A stretch of DNA of 36,363 bases from CAYXWM01 sp964468805 (GTDB taxonomy: Bacteria > Bacillota > Clostridia > Lachnospirales > WRBF01): assembly GCA_964468805.1 (NCBI GenBank), contig CAYXWM010000025.1, forward strand, positions 1 to 36,363. Direction: 5' to 3'. The notes under the pieces were generated by a model. It was not told the origin of the DNA. It ran no database searches and worked only from the letters and a program-made list of their open reading frames with translations. Made by a program: the position numbers and the translations under genes. Below, piece after piece: positions 6,934 through 16,126 of this stretch. The number at the start of each line of letters is the position of its first letter. Position 1 is the stretch's first letter.

Positions 6934-7986
6934 ATGTACAACAGACACTTAACAAAACCCATAAAAATCGGTGCCGTTACCATAGGCGGCGATAATCCCA
7001 TAGCCATCCAATCCATGACCAACACCGACACACGTAACCCGGAAGCCACTGTCCGCCAAATTTTGGAGCTGGAAGAAGCCGGTTGCGAAATAGCCCGTAT
7101 AGCCGTTCCGGATATGGAAGCCGCTAATATGGTGGACAAAATAAAATCCAAAATCAATATTCCTCTTGTTGCGGATATACATTTTGATTATCGTCTGGCT
7201 CTTGCCGTTATGGAACGGGGTATAGACAAACTGCGTATAAATCCGGGCAACATAGGCAGCCCCGACCGCATAAAACAGGTGGTACAAGCCGCAAAACAAA
7301 AAAATATACCCATACGTATAGGCGTTAATTCAGGCTCCTTGGAAAAGGACCTATTGGAAAAGTTCGGCGGCGTTACCCCGGAGGGCTTGACGGAAAGTGC
7401 CCTTCGTCATGTGAAAATTCTGGAGGACTTGGACTTTGACAATATAGTAATCTCCGTCAAAGCCTCAAGCGTACCCTTTACCCTAAACGTATACAGCCAA
7501 TTGTCCCAAAGGGTAAATTACCCTCTGCATATAGGAATAACCGAATCCGGCACAGAATTCGGCGGTTCAATAAAATCCGCCGTGGGCATAGGCTCCTTGC
7601 TTGCCATGGGCATAGGCGATACTCTGCGTGTCTCTCTAACCTCCGACCCGGTGAAGGAAATATATTGTGCAAAAGAAATTCTCAAAGCTCTGGAGTTGAG
7701 ACAATTCGGCGTAAATTTCGTTTCCTGCCCAACCTGCGGAAGAACCCGAATAAACCTAATAGAATTAGCCGGAAAAGTTGAAGAATACTGCAAAAAAATT
7801 AATAAACCCATAACCGTAGCCGTCATGGGTTGTGAAGTAAACGGTCCCGGGGAAGCCAAAGAAGCCCATATAGGCATAGCCGCCGGCAACGGCTTCGGAG
7901 TAATCTTCAAAAAAGGTCAAATTATAAGAAAAGTCCCGGAATCACAATTATTTGAAGAATTAATAAAAGAACTGGAAAATCTATAA
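6934..7986 (+). CDS. ispG: 4-hydroxy-3-methylbut-2-enyl diphosphate synthase IspG (flavodoxin/ferredoxin type)
   Basis: Iron-sulfur enzyme of the methylerythritol phosphate pathway that reductively opens MEcPP to HMBPP. It has the short bacterial architecture: a TIM barrel (about residues 1-250) and the C-terminal domain that carries the 4Fe-4S cluster, with ligands Cys265, Cys268 (CPTCGR), Cys300 and Glu307 (MGCEVNGPGEA). All four ligands are present and the length of 350 is usual. The start ATG 6934 follows AGGTG. ispG directly before polC is a conserved order in Clostridia, where rseP and dxr usually stand upstream; here the tup cluster takes that place. Confidence 0.96.
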   Translation: MYNRHLTKPIKIGAVTIGGDNPIAIQSMTNTDTRNPEATVRQILELEEAGCEIARIAVPDMEAANMVDKIKSKINIPLVADIHFDYRLALAVMERGIDKLRINPGNIGSPDRIKQVVQAAKQKNIPIRIGVNSGSLEKDLLEKFGGVTPEGLTESALRHVKILEDLDFDNIVISVKASSVPFTLNVYSQLSQRVNYPLHIGITESGTEFGGSIKSAVGIGSLLAMGIGDTLRVSLTSDPVKEIYCAKEILKALELRQFGVNFVSCPTCGRTRINLIELAGKVEEYCKKINKPITVAVMGCEVNGPGEAKEAHIGIAAGNGFGVIFKKGQIIRKVPESQLFEELIKELENL

Positions 7987-8003
7987 AGTAATAGGATTTT
8001 TGT

Positions 8004-8047
8004 TCGGCTTTTTCGGAAAGAGGGAGTTTTCTCCCTCAAGGTCTTTC
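8004..8047. repeat. Shortened copy of the GGGGGAGAAAACC-type palindrome (copy 2)
   Basis: GGCTTTTTCGGAAAG, then GAGGGAG-TTTT-CTCCCTC, then AAGGTCTTT. The flanks match copy 1 at 5965 but the arms are shorter. It lies between ispG and polC and may act as a partial terminator. Confidence 0.65.
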
Positions 8048-8064
8048 CCCGGGAGGTTATTGTC

Positions 8065-11000
8065 ATAGAAAAAAAATTCGCCGAAGTGTTCAAAAAATTA
8101 CCCCAAAATAAAACTACCCACAGCCTTCGGGAAGCCAAAGTGGGTCTAATAGAAATCAACCCAAAAGCAGGAAAATTGCATATACAAATGAGCTTGGATA
8201 AAATAGTAAACGAAGAACGCCTTCATGAATTTGAAGAACTTCTTCTGGAACACTTTCCCCAAGTCAATAAAATAGATATTACGGTAAACTATAACTTGTC
8301 CGAAAATAATTTAGACAATTTAATTAATCTATTCAGAGAAAATATTTTGTGGGTGGTGAAAAAACGCAGCCCTCTATCCTATATTATCCTAAGAGACAGC
8401 GAAATCCGCACTGAAAACAAAAGCGTAATCATGGGCGTTAAATACAACACAGCAAAATTACTCCAATTAAAAGGTATAAACGCCCTAATTCAAAAATATC
8501 TCCGGGACAGAATGGGTCATGAAACGGAAATAAAATTTGAGAATTTAAAAATATACCCCAAAAATAACAACGAAGAATTGGTCAGAGAAGCGGTTGCCGC
8601 CTACCAAGAAAAAATCCGCTCCGATATAAACGAAAACCCAACCCCAAAAACTCCCCAAAATCCAACCCAACCCGACTTTAAAAAACGAACAAGAGTAGGC
8701 AAAATAAAACAAAACAATACCATAACCGGCGAATTTCTGCCCCTTTCCGGGCAACTGGAGCCAAATTCCGAGGTGCGAATAAGAGGGCTTATAGTTCAAA
8801 CGGAACTGAGAGAAACAAAAAACGGCAAACTGCTTATAACTATGGACATAACCGACAAAACAGACTCCGTCACCGTGAAACTTTTCTCCGACAAAGAACC
8901 CTACGAAGAAAACTTCAAAGACATAATCCGCACGGGAAATTATATAGCCGTAAAAGGAAAAGCACAATTTGACGAATATGCCAAAGAATTAAACGTTATG
9001 GCTAACGAAATAGGCACAGCGGAAGCCCCGGAAGAACGAGAGGACAACTGCCCGGAAAAACGCGTTGAACTCCACTTGCATTCCTCTATGAGCATGATGG
9101 ACGGCATAAATACCGTGGGTGACTACATAAAAAGAGCGGCAAAATGGGGTCACAAAGCCATAGCCCTCACCGACCACGGCGTGGTTCATGCCTTTCCGGA
9201 AGCCTTGTCCGTAGGCAAGGCAAAGGGCGTAAAAATAATTTACGGCGTGGAAGCCTATATCGTGGACGACCTTGGTGCCGTTGTTACTCTGGGCAGAGGT
9301 CAGGATTTTAAATCCTCCTATGTGGTTTTTGACATAGAAACCACCGGTCTGAAAAAAGAGACGGATAAAATTACGGAAATTGGTGCGGTAAGGGTAGAAA
9401 ACGGCATTATAACCCAAACCTTTCACAGCATGGTTAATCCGGAACAGCCTATCTCCACCGAAATCACCAAACTCACCGGCATTACGGACGATATGGTTAA
9501 AGATGCTCCGAAAATTGAGGAAGTTCTGCCGAAATTCCTTGAATTTACCGGGGATTCCGTGTTGGTCGCTCATAACGCCAAATTCGACGTGGGCTTTATA
9601 GCTTTCAATGCCAAGAATTTCGACAGGGAAATAAACAACACAATTTTGGACAGCTTGGAGCTTTCCCGAACCCTTTTTCCCAATTTAAGCAAGCATAAAC
9701 TGAATGTTATAGCCCAACATCTGGGCATAAAATTGGAAAACCACCACCGAGCCACAGACGACGCTACGGCAACGGCGGAAATTTTACTTAAATGCATGGA
9801 AATATTGGAGGAAAAGGGCATAACCAACATAGACCAAATCAACAGCCTAGCCGCCGAAACCGGAAACCACAAGAAGTTGCGGCATAAACACGCCGTTATC
9901 CTTACAAAAACTCAAACCGGCTTGCGTAATTTATATGAATTGGTCTCCGAGTCCCACATAAATTATTTTTATAAGAAACCACGCATACCAAAAAGTTTAT
10001 TTATGAAATTCCGTGAGGGTTTAATTATAGGAACAGCCTGCGAAGCAGGAGAATTGTTTACAGCTGTTTTGGATAAACGCCCGGAGGATTATATCAGAGG
10101 ATTGGTTGAGTTTTACGACTACTTGGAGATTCAGCCGGCGGCAAACAGTGCTTATCTGGTCAGAGAAGGAACCTTAAATTCCCTTGAGGACATCAGAAAC
10201 ATAAACCGCCAAATAGTACAACTGGGCGAAAAATACAACAAACCGGTAATCGCCGCCGGAGACGTGCATTTTATGGACCCGGAGGACGAAATATACCGCC
10301 GTATTATCATGCACTGCGAAGGCTACAAAGATGCCGACAACCAGCCGCCTCTTTATTTCCGCACAACTCAAGAAATGCTTGACGAATTTTCGTATCTGGG
10401 CGAAGAAAAGGCAAGAGAAGTTGTTATCACCAATCCCAACGCCATAGCGGAAGCGGCAGAGGATATACTGCCCGTACCAAACGGCACCTTTCCGCCCAAA
10501 ATCGAAGGTGCGGAAGACGAACTGATTAATTCCACTATGGAAAGAGCCTATGAACTCTACGGCAATCCCTTACCGGAACTGGTGCAACAACGCTTGGACA
10601 AGGAATTAAACTCCATAGTAAACAACGGCTTCTCCGTTATGTATATAATCGCACGGAAATTGGTTTTAAAATCCGAGGAAGACGGCTACTTGGTAGGCTC
10701 CCGGGGCTCCGTTGGTTCCTCATTTGTTGCCACCATGTCCGGCATTACGGAGGTTAATCCCTTACCGCCTCATTATCTTTGCAAAAACTGCAAATATTCC
10801 GATTTTGACTCCGAAACCGTTCGTGCCTTTGCCGGCGGTTCCGGCTGTGATATGCCGGAATTAAATTGTCCCAACTGTGGTACAATACTAAGCAAGGACG
10901 GGCACGACATTCCTTTCGAAACCTTCTTGGGCTTTAACGGCGACAAAGAGCCGGATATAGACCTTAACTTTTCGGGAGAATATAAGCAAAATGCTCACGA

Positions 11001-12375
11001 TTACACAGAAAAGCTTTTCGGGGCAAAAAATGTGTATAAGGCCGGCACCATAGGTACGGTTGCCGACAAAACCGCCTACGGCTACGTTCGTAAATACTGC
11101 GAGGAAAAGGGCATAGCCCTGCGTAACGCCGAGATGAACCGCCTAAAAGCCGGCTGTACCGGGATTAAACGTACCACCGGTCAACATCCCGGAGGTCTTG
11201 TTATAGTTCCTTCGGATAAAAGTATTTACGACTTCTGCCCCGTGCAACGCCCGGCAAATGACCAAAGCTCCAATATTATCACTACCCACTACGACTTTCA
11301 CTCCTCCATAGAAGGACGGCTTTTGAAACTGGACTTGCTGGGGCACGACGTTCCCACCATTATTCGTATGCTTCATGATATTACGGGCATAGACCCAAGA
11401 ACAGTGGATTTGTCCGACAAGGACGTTATCTCCCTTTTTACCTCAACAAAGGCACTGGGCGTAACCCCGGAAGACATAAATTCCAAAACCGGTACTTTGG
11501 GACTGCCCGAATTCGGAACAAGCTTTGTTCGAAATATGCTCTGCGATACCCTGCCAAACTCCTTTGCGGATTTGGTGCGTATATCCGGTCTGTCCCACGG
11601 TACGGACGTTTGGTTTAACAATGCCCAAGAATTAATAGCCCAAGGCGTTGCCACCTTGAAAGAAATTATCCCAACCCGTGACGATATTATGGTATTTCTT
11701 ATTAACAAAGGTGTGGAAAAACTTGCTGCCTTTAAGATTATGGAACAGGTTCGTAAAGGCAAGGGAGTGTCCGAAGAACAGGCGGAAATTATGCTTGCGG
11801 CAAATGTTCCCATGTGGTATATTGAGTCTTGCAGACGTATAAAATATATGTTCCCTAAGGGTCATGCGGTAGCTTATGTTATGATGACCGTCAGAATAGG
11901 TTATTACAAAATACATTACCCTTACAGCTTTTATGCCGCAAGTTTTTCCGTTAAGCTGGAGGATTTTGACTATATTTTAATGTGCAACGGAAAAGAACCG
12001 GTGTTAAAGGAAATCGAAAGAATAAATTCTCTGGGCAAAACTGCCACGGCAAAAGACAAAGGCACTCTCACAACTCTGGAACTTGTATTGGAAATGTATT
12101 GCCGGGGGTTGAAATTTGTTCCCATTGATATATATAAGGCTGATGCTTCAAAATTTATAGTAACTCCCGAGGGTCTTATGCCTCCATTATCCTCAGTACA
12201 GGGATTGGGAGCCTCTGTTGCTCAAAACATAGTACAGGCTCGTGAAGGCGTGGAATTCTCTTCGGTAGAGGATTTTGCTAAACGTACAAAAACAAACAAG
12301 ACAGTTATAGAACTCATGAAAAAAACCGGCATACTGGCAGGCATACCCGATTCGGAGCAATTGACTTTATTCTGA
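8065..12375 (+). CDS. polC: DNA polymerase III alpha subunit PolC (Gram-positive type)
   Basis: Replicative polymerase with built-in proofreading, about 1436 residues from the chosen start, matching the usual length near 1440. Order: N-terminal domain, OB fold (near 220-310), PHP domain split by the exonuclease (VELHLHSSMSMMDGINT, IALTDHGVVHAF), DnaQ-like 3'-5' exonuclease (VVFDIETTGLKKETDKITEIG, VLVAHNAKFDVGFI, HRATDDATATAEI), then the polymerase core with GSRGSVGSSFVATMSGITEVNP, a zinc-binding insert (CKNCKYSDF...CPNCG) and the catalytic block EPDIDLNFSGEY. The first ordinary start in frame, GTG 8086, has no ribosome binding site. GGGAGG (8051-8056) is eight bases before ATA 8065, which yields MEKKFAEVFKK, so an ATA start is proposed. 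Confidence 0.95.
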   Translation: MEKKFAEVFKKLPQNKTTHSLREAKVGLIEINPKAGKLHIQMSLDKIVNEERLHEFEELLLEHFPQVNKIDITVNYNLSENNLDNLINLFRENILWVVKKRSPLSYIILRDSEIRTENKSVIMGVKYNTAKLLQLKGINALIQKYLRDRMGHETEIKFENLKIYPKNNNEELVREAVAAYQEKIRSDINENPTPKTPQNPTQPDFKKRTRVGKIKQNNTITGEFLPLSGQLEPNSEVRIRGLIVQTELRETKNGKLLITMDITDKTDSVTVKLFSDKEPYEENFKDIIRTGNYIAVKGKAQFDEYAKELNVMANEIGTAEAPEEREDNCPEKRVELHLHSSMSMMDGINTVGDYIKRAAKWGHKAIALTDHGVVHAFPEALSVGKAKGVKIIYGVEAYIVDDLGAVVTLGRGQDFKSSYVVFDIETTGLKKETDKITEIGAVRVENGIITQTFHSMVNPEQPISTEITKLTGITDDMVKDAPKIEEVLPKFLEFTGDSVLVAHNAKFDVGFIAFNAKNFDREINNTILDSLELSRTLFPNLSKHKLNVIAQHLGIKLENHHRATDDATATAEILLKCMEILEEKGITNIDQINSLAAETGNHKKLRHKHAVILTKTQTGLRNLYELVSESHINYFYKKPRIPKSLFMKFREGLIIGTACEAGELFTAVLDKRPEDYIRGLVEFYDYLEIQPAANSAYLVREGTLNSLEDIRNINRQIVQLGEKYNKPVIAAGDVHFMDPEDEIYRRIIMHCEGYKDADNQPPLYFRTTQEMLDEFSYLGEEKAREVVITNPNAIAEAAEDILPVPNGTFPPKIEGAEDELINSTMERAYELYGNPLPELVQQRLDKELNSIVNNGFSVMYIIARKLVLKSEEDGYLVGSRGSVGSSFVATMSGITEVNPLPPHYLCKNCKYSDFDSETVRAFAGGSGCDMPELNCPNCGTILSKDGHDIPFETFLGFNGDKEPDIDLNFSGEYKQNAHDYTEKLFGAKNVYKAGTIGTVADKTAYGYVRKYCEEKGIALRNAEMNRLKAGCTGIKRTTGQHPGGLVIVPSDKSIYDFCPVQRPANDQSSNIITTHYDFHSSIEGRLLKLDLLGHDVPTIIRMLHDITGIDPRTVDLSDKDVISLFTSTKALGVTPEDINSKTGTLGLPEFGTSFVRNMLCDTLPNSFADLVRISGLSHGTDVWFNNAQELIAQGVATLKEIIPTRDDIMVFLINKGVEKLAAFKIMEQVRKGKGVSEEQAEIMLAANVPMWYIESCRRIKYMFPKGHAVAYVMMTVRIGYYKIHYPYSFYAASFSVKLEDFDYILMCNGKEPVLKEIERINSLGKTATAKDKGTLTTLELVLEMYCRGLKFVPIDIYKADASKFIVTPEGLMPPLSSVQGLGASVAQNIVQAREGVEFSSVEDFAKRTKTNKTVIELMKKTGILAGIPDSEQLTLF

Positions 12376-12480
12376 GTTTTTTCAAGGATGAAAAATTTTA
12401 TAATAAATATAATGCAAATCAAACCGGCTTTATGGGCATTGGGGTTTTAAAATTGCTTTGCATTAAAAGGATTGAAACGT

Positions 12481-13341
12481 ATGATTGATGTTGCAATTAT
12501 AGGTGCCGGACCGGCGGGATTGTCCGCGGCGGTCAATGTTGCCAACAGAAACAAAAGCACAGTGGTTTTCGGCAGAAGCAAGGAAAGTTCCTGGCTTTAC
12601 AAAGCCGAACTGGTTAATAACCACCTGGGTATGCCCAACAGCAAGGGTGATGCGATGCTGGATGTTTTTTACAAACACGCCGAAAATATGAACATAGAAG
12701 TAAAGACAGGCAGAGTACAGCAAATTCTGCCCACCGGCAAGCACTTCGCCATAAGCTTTGAATCCGAGTTTTATGAAGCCGGAGCCGTAATTTTGGCTAT
12801 AGGGCTTTCCAAGGGTACTACCGTTTTGGGAGAATCGGAGTATCTGGGCAAAGGGGTCAGCTATTGTGCCACCTGCGACGGTATGCTTTATCGCAACAAA
12901 GACGTTGTTGTGGTGGGTGAAATACCGGAGGCAGAGGAAGACGCCAATTTCCTTGCGGAAGTATGCAACAAGGTATATTTCCTGCCCTATTACGGTGAAG
13001 TCAGTCATTTAAACCCAAAAATCGAAATCCTTAACGATAAAGTCAAAGAAGTTAAGGGTAAAAGTTTCGTTGAGGCCGTCCGATTAACAGACAGCGAAGT
13101 ACCCTGCTCCGGAATATTTTTTGTAAAAGAAAAAGTCTCACCGGAAACCATAATTCCGGGATTACTTGTGGAGAAAAACTCCATAGTGGTTAACAGACTT
13201 GCAGAAACATCCGTAACCGGGGTTTTTGCCGCCGGAGATTGCACCGGCTGGCCCTTCCAGCTTTCCAACGCCATAGGAGAAGGTCTGGTTGCCGGTTTGT
13301 CCGCTGTTCGTTATTTGCATAAGCTTATTGAAAATAAATAG
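12481..13341 (+). CDS. Thioredoxin-reductase-like flavoprotein lacking the NADPH signature (possibly ferredoxin-dependent)
   Basis: FAD-dependent disulfide reductase of 286 residues. The FAD-binding IIGAGPAGLSAA is at 6-17, the redox pair Cys129/Cys132 in CATCDG, and the second FAD motif GVFAAGDCTG near the C-terminus. In ordinary thioredoxin reductase the segment after CATCDG holds GxGxxA and later HRRxxxR for NADPH. Here these are VVGEIPEAEEDA and FLPYYGEVSHL, so neither the glycine motif nor the arginines that bind the 2'-phosphate are present. Clostridial ferredoxin-dependent thioredoxin reductases (FFTR) and related DDOR enzymes share that loss. I infer, but cannot show, such a role. The start ATG 12481 is ten bases after AAAAGG; a TTG at 12472 is too close. 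It stands alone, with no thioredoxin gene nearby. Confidence 0.8.
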   Translation: MIDVAIIGAGPAGLSAAVNVANRNKSTVVFGRSKESSWLYKAELVNNHLGMPNSKGDAMLDVFYKHAENMNIEVKTGRVQQILPTGKHFAISFESEFYEAGAVILAIGLSKGTTVLGESEYLGKGVSYCATCDGMLYRNKDVVVVGEIPEAEEDANFLAEVCNKVYFLPYYGEVSHLNPKIEILNDKVKEVKGKSFVEAVRLTDSEVPCSGIFFVKEKVSPETIIPGLLVEKNSIVVNRLAETSVTGVFAAGDCTGWPFQLSNAIGEGLVAGLSAVRYLHKLIENK

Positions 13342-13342
13342 T

Positions 13343-13574
13343 ATTCGAAGGTTTTTGCATAAAAACTATGCAAAAACCTACTCAAAACGTGAAAATTCCT
13401 ACGGAATTTAATTTGCTGCGCAAATTGTTCGACTACGTCGAACTCATTAAAATTCGTGGTACTTCAAAATATTCGCACGTTTTTGCATAAAAACCATGCA
13501 AAAACGTACTCATAACGTGAAAATTCCTACGGAATTTAATTTGCTGCGCAAATTGTTCGACTACGTCGAACTCA
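13343..13574. repeat. Tandem pair of a four-hairpin repeat, period 128 bp
   Basis: Two copies, 13343-13446 and 13471-13574, are nearly identical and offset by 128 bases. Each contains four small palindromes in a row: TTTTTGCAT/ATGCAAAAA, AATTCC-TAC-GGAATT, AATTTGC/GCAAATT and GTTCGAC/GTCGAAC. A diverged third copy lies at 34297-34424 and a fragment near 4052. It has no coding capacity. The rest of the gap to ilvN holds two terminators, an AAACCGG/CCGGTTT hairpin near 13641-13661 and a promoter. Confidence 0.9.
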
Positions 13575-13722
13575 CGTTAAATAATATCAACATAATTTTA
13601 TTAACATTTCCTCATGTGTTTGTTCTGATTTTTTAATATTAAACCGGTTTTCTGCCGGTTTTATCAGAAATAGCCGGTTTTAAATCATATGGTTTGCCTA
13701 AACTTGTGGGGATTTATGGTTA

Positions 13723-13744
13723 GGGCTGTTTCCGGCCCTTTTTT
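13723..13744 (+). terminator. Intrinsic terminator
   Basis: GGGCTG (13723-13728) pairs with CGGCCC (13733-13738), followed by TTTTTT. It could end readthrough from the flavoprotein gene or a transcript of the repeat region. Confidence 0.75.
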
Positions 13745-13767
13745 CAGATTAATAATATAAAAAAATT

Positions 13768-13803
13768 CCTCGTCTTTTATGGTTGTACAAGACGAGGTTT
13801 TTT
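13768..13803. terminator. Bidirectional-looking terminator upstream of the ilvN promoter
   Basis: CCTCGTCTT (13768-13776) pairs perfectly with AAGACGAGG (13789-13797) and is followed by TTTTTT. On the opposite strand the stem is followed by AATTTTTTT. It lies before the ilvN promoter, so it insulates that promoter and is not an attenuator of the operon. Confidence 0.8.
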
Positions 13804-13810
13804 AATATAA

Positions 13811-13838
13811 TTACAAACAATACAAAATTTTTTATAAT
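13811..13838 (+). promoter_or_regulatory. Sigma-A-type promoter of the ilvN-cimA-ilvE operon
   Basis: TTACAA (13811-13816) and TATAAT (13833-13838) are 16 bases apart, about 100 bases before ilvN. The 5' leader contains a short CCCA/TGGG hairpin but no T-box sequence (AGGGTGGnACCGCG). Confidence 0.6.
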
Positions 13839-13936
13839 AGAGCCTGTCCCCATAAAAGTGTTTTCTTATCCCAAGATTTCCACATGGGTAGGAAAATTCC
13901 GGAAGCCGGGGTATGCTCAAAGTTAGGAGAACGCCT

Positions 13937-14440
13937 ATGAATCGCCACGTATTATCCATATTAGTTGAAAACCAATCAGGCGTACTTAGCCGAATATCCG
14001 GCCTGTTCAGCCGCAGAGGTTACAATATTGACAGTTTGAGCGTCGGCGTGACCGAAAACCCTTTAATTTCAAGGATTACGGTTGTCGCCTGCGGTGACGA
14101 CCTGATTATTGACCAAATTCGTAAACAGGTAGAAAAATTAGAAGATGTGGTAAAATGTGTACAGTTGGAATCCTCAAGCTCCGTATGCAGAGAATTGGCT
14201 TTAATCAAAATTTCCGCAAACGCCACCACCAGACCCGAAATAGTAGGTATAGTTGATATATTCAGAGCAAACATTATAGACGTATCACCAAATTCCATGA
14301 CTGTGGAAATAACCGGTGCCCAAAACAAAATAGGGGCTTTTATTGAATTGGTAGAGCCTTATGAAATTATGGAAATAGTCAGAACCGGTCTTACAGCCAT
14401 CCAACGAGGAACTACCATTACCGCCGAAATTCAGGAATAA
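13937..14440 (+). CDS. ilvN: Acetolactate synthase small (regulatory) subunit
   Basis: Regulatory subunit of acetohydroxyacid synthase, 167 residues, the valine-sensing partner of the catalytic subunit. The ACT domain is at the N-terminus (RHVLSILVENQSGVLSRISGLFSRRGYNIDSLSVG). The C-terminal half contains RELALIKISA and the block ITGAQNKIGAFIELVEPYEIMEIVRTGLTAIQRG, typical of IlvN/IlvH. AGGAG (13925-13929) and ATG 13937 set the start; an in-frame ATG at 13913 has no site. The catalytic subunit is not in the window. It heads an operon with cimA and ilvE, so the cluster serves isoleucine and valine synthesis. The symbol ilvH is equally used. Confidence 0.93.
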   Translation: MNRHVLSILVENQSGVLSRISGLFSRRGYNIDSLSVGVTENPLISRITVVACGDDLIIDQIRKQVEKLEDVVKCVQLESSSSVCRELALIKISANATTRPEIVGIVDIFRANIIDVSPNSMTVEITGAQNKIGAFIELVEPYEIMEIVRTGLTAIQRGTTITAEIQE

Positions 14441-14517
14441 TATTAAAGAGATAAGCATACTACTCATTTTTTTCTATGTTTTTATGACTATCTCTCCAAA
14501 GCCAAAGGAGTATAATT

Positions 14518-16092
14518 TTGAGAACTGTAAAAATATTTGACTCAACCCTGAGAGACGGGGCACAGGCAGAAGGAATCTCCTTCTCCGTTGAAGATAAACT
14601 CAGAATAGTAACAGCCTTGGACGAGCTGGGTGTAAGCTACATAGAAGCGGGCAACCCCTTCTCAAACCCCAAAGACATAATATTCTTTGAACAATTAAAG
14701 AAATTAAAACTGAAACATTCCAAAATCGCCGCTTTCGGCAGCACAAGACGTTGCAATACCAAGGCAGAGGAGGACAAAAACCTCCAATCCCTTATGAATG
14801 CCGGAACTGAAACGGTGGTTATTTTCGGTAAAACATGGGATTTTCATGTAACAGACATAATTCAAACTACCTTGGACGAAAATCTCCGCATGATTTACGA
14901 TACAATTCATTTCTTAAAGGAAAACGGCAAAGAGGTATTTTTCGATGCGGAGCATTTCTATGACGGTTATTTGAATAATCCTCAATACGCCATGCTTTGC
15001 CTGGACGTGGCTCGTGAAGCCGGAGCGGATTGCATTATCCTTTGCGATACCAACGGCGGAACGTTCCCCAACCAAATTTTCGAGATAACTCAAAGTATCG
15101 TAAACCGTTTCCCTGTGGAAATCGGTATACATTGCCACAATGACTGCGGTATGGCAGTGGCAAACTCCATAATGGGTGTTATGGCGGGAGCCGCTCAAGT
15201 ACAGGGAACTTTCTTGGGTTATGGGGAACGTTGCGGAAACGCAAATCTTTCTACAATAATTCCTTGCTTACAGGTTAAAAAAGGATTAAAATGTATATCA
15301 GAGGAACAAATTGCTAACTTAACCGACACGGCTCACTATATTGCCGAAGTTTCCAATATCAGCTTGAGCGACAATATGCCCTTCGTAGGCAGGGCTGCCT
15401 TTGCTCATAAGGGCGGTATGCATATAGACGGGGTAAGTAAATCCCCGGCTAGCTTCGAACATATAGAACCCACTAGCGTAGGAAACGAACGCCGTTTCTT
15501 AACCTCCGAGGTTGCCGGACGAAGCACCATTTTATCCAAAATTCAAAAAATTGACCCTACAATCACAAAAGATTCCCAAGAAACTCAAGGCATCATAAAT
15601 TATATGAAGACTCTTGAACACGAAGGCTACCAATTCGAGGCGGCTGAAGAAAGCTTTGAGCTTATTATTCGTAAACAGCTGGGTAAATACAAACCCTTCT
15701 TTGAATTGGAAAATTTCAAAATCATCGGTGAAAAACCTTATTCCGAGGAGTATTCCGCTTCTGCCATGATTAAAATAAATGTAGACGGCAAACCCGAAAT
15801 CACCGCCGCCGAAGGAAACGGACCCGTTAACGCACTGGACAAAGCCTTGCGTAAGGCTCTGGAAGTATTCTATCCGGTAATATCCAAGGTTCATCTTGTG
15901 GATTACAAGGTTAGGGTTTTGGACAGTACTTCCGCTACAGCTTCAAAGGTTAGAGTTCTTATAGAATCAACCGACGGTACAAGCAACTGGTCCACTGTCG
16001 GGGTTTCCAAAGACATTATAGAAGCCAGCCGTATTGCCTTGGTAGATTCCTTGGAATACAAGCTTATTAAAGAACAGGAAAAGAAAAAGTAA
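14518..16092 (+). CDS. cimA: (R)-citramalate synthase CimA
   Basis: Condenses pyruvate and acetyl-CoA to citramalate, the first step of the threonine-independent route to 2-ketobutyrate and isoleucine. The 524-residue protein has the HMGL-like barrel with IFDSTLRDGAQAEGISFSVEDKL, the metal-binding HCHNDCGMAVANS and the loop GYGERCGNANLSTI. A C-terminal LeuA-type allosteric dimer domain spans about 390-520. The N-terminal DGAQAEG and overall length match CimA better than 2-isopropylmalate synthase (LeuA, usually RDGEQ(S/A)PG). The start is TTG 14518 after AAAGGAG. It sits between ilvN and ilvE, 77 and 34 bases away, consistent with one operon. Confidence 0.93.
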   Translation: MRTVKIFDSTLRDGAQAEGISFSVEDKLRIVTALDELGVSYIEAGNPFSNPKDIIFFEQLKKLKLKHSKIAAFGSTRRCNTKAEEDKNLQSLMNAGTETVVIFGKTWDFHVTDIIQTTLDENLRMIYDTIHFLKENGKEVFFDAEHFYDGYLNNPQYAMLCLDVAREAGADCIILCDTNGGTFPNQIFEITQSIVNRFPVEIGIHCHNDCGMAVANSIMGVMAGAAQVQGTFLGYGERCGNANLSTIIPCLQVKKGLKCISEEQIANLTDTAHYIAEVSNISLSDNMPFVGRAAFAHKGGMHIDGVSKSPASFEHIEPTSVGNERRFLTSEVAGRSTILSKIQKIDPTITKDSQETQGIINYMKTLEHEGYQFEAAEESFELIIRKQLGKYKPFFELENFKIIGEKPYSEEYSASAMIKINVDGKPEITAAEGNGPVNALDKALRKALEVFYPVISKVHLVDYKVRVLDSTSATASKVRVLIESTDGTSNWSTVGVSKDIIEASRIALVDSLEYKLIKEQEKKK

Positions 16093-16126
16093 ATCTAACA
16101 AAAATTCCAAAAGAGGGTGAATGAAT

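Noticed and set aside
8989..9573. A 194-codon minus-strand frame within polC
   Set aside because: It lies wholly inside the conserved OB, PHP and exonuclease coding region of polC, so it is a shadow frame.
13343..13574. Tandem repeats considered as a CRISPR array
   Set aside because: Only two units of about 104 bp separated by about 24 bases; the units are far too long, contain several palindromes, and a diverged copy lies 21 kb away.
13839..13936. T-box or leader-peptide attenuator for the branched-chain amino acid operon
   Set aside because: No T-box consensus, no specifier stem and no terminator between the promoter at 13811 and ilvN; the strong hairpins lie before the promoter.
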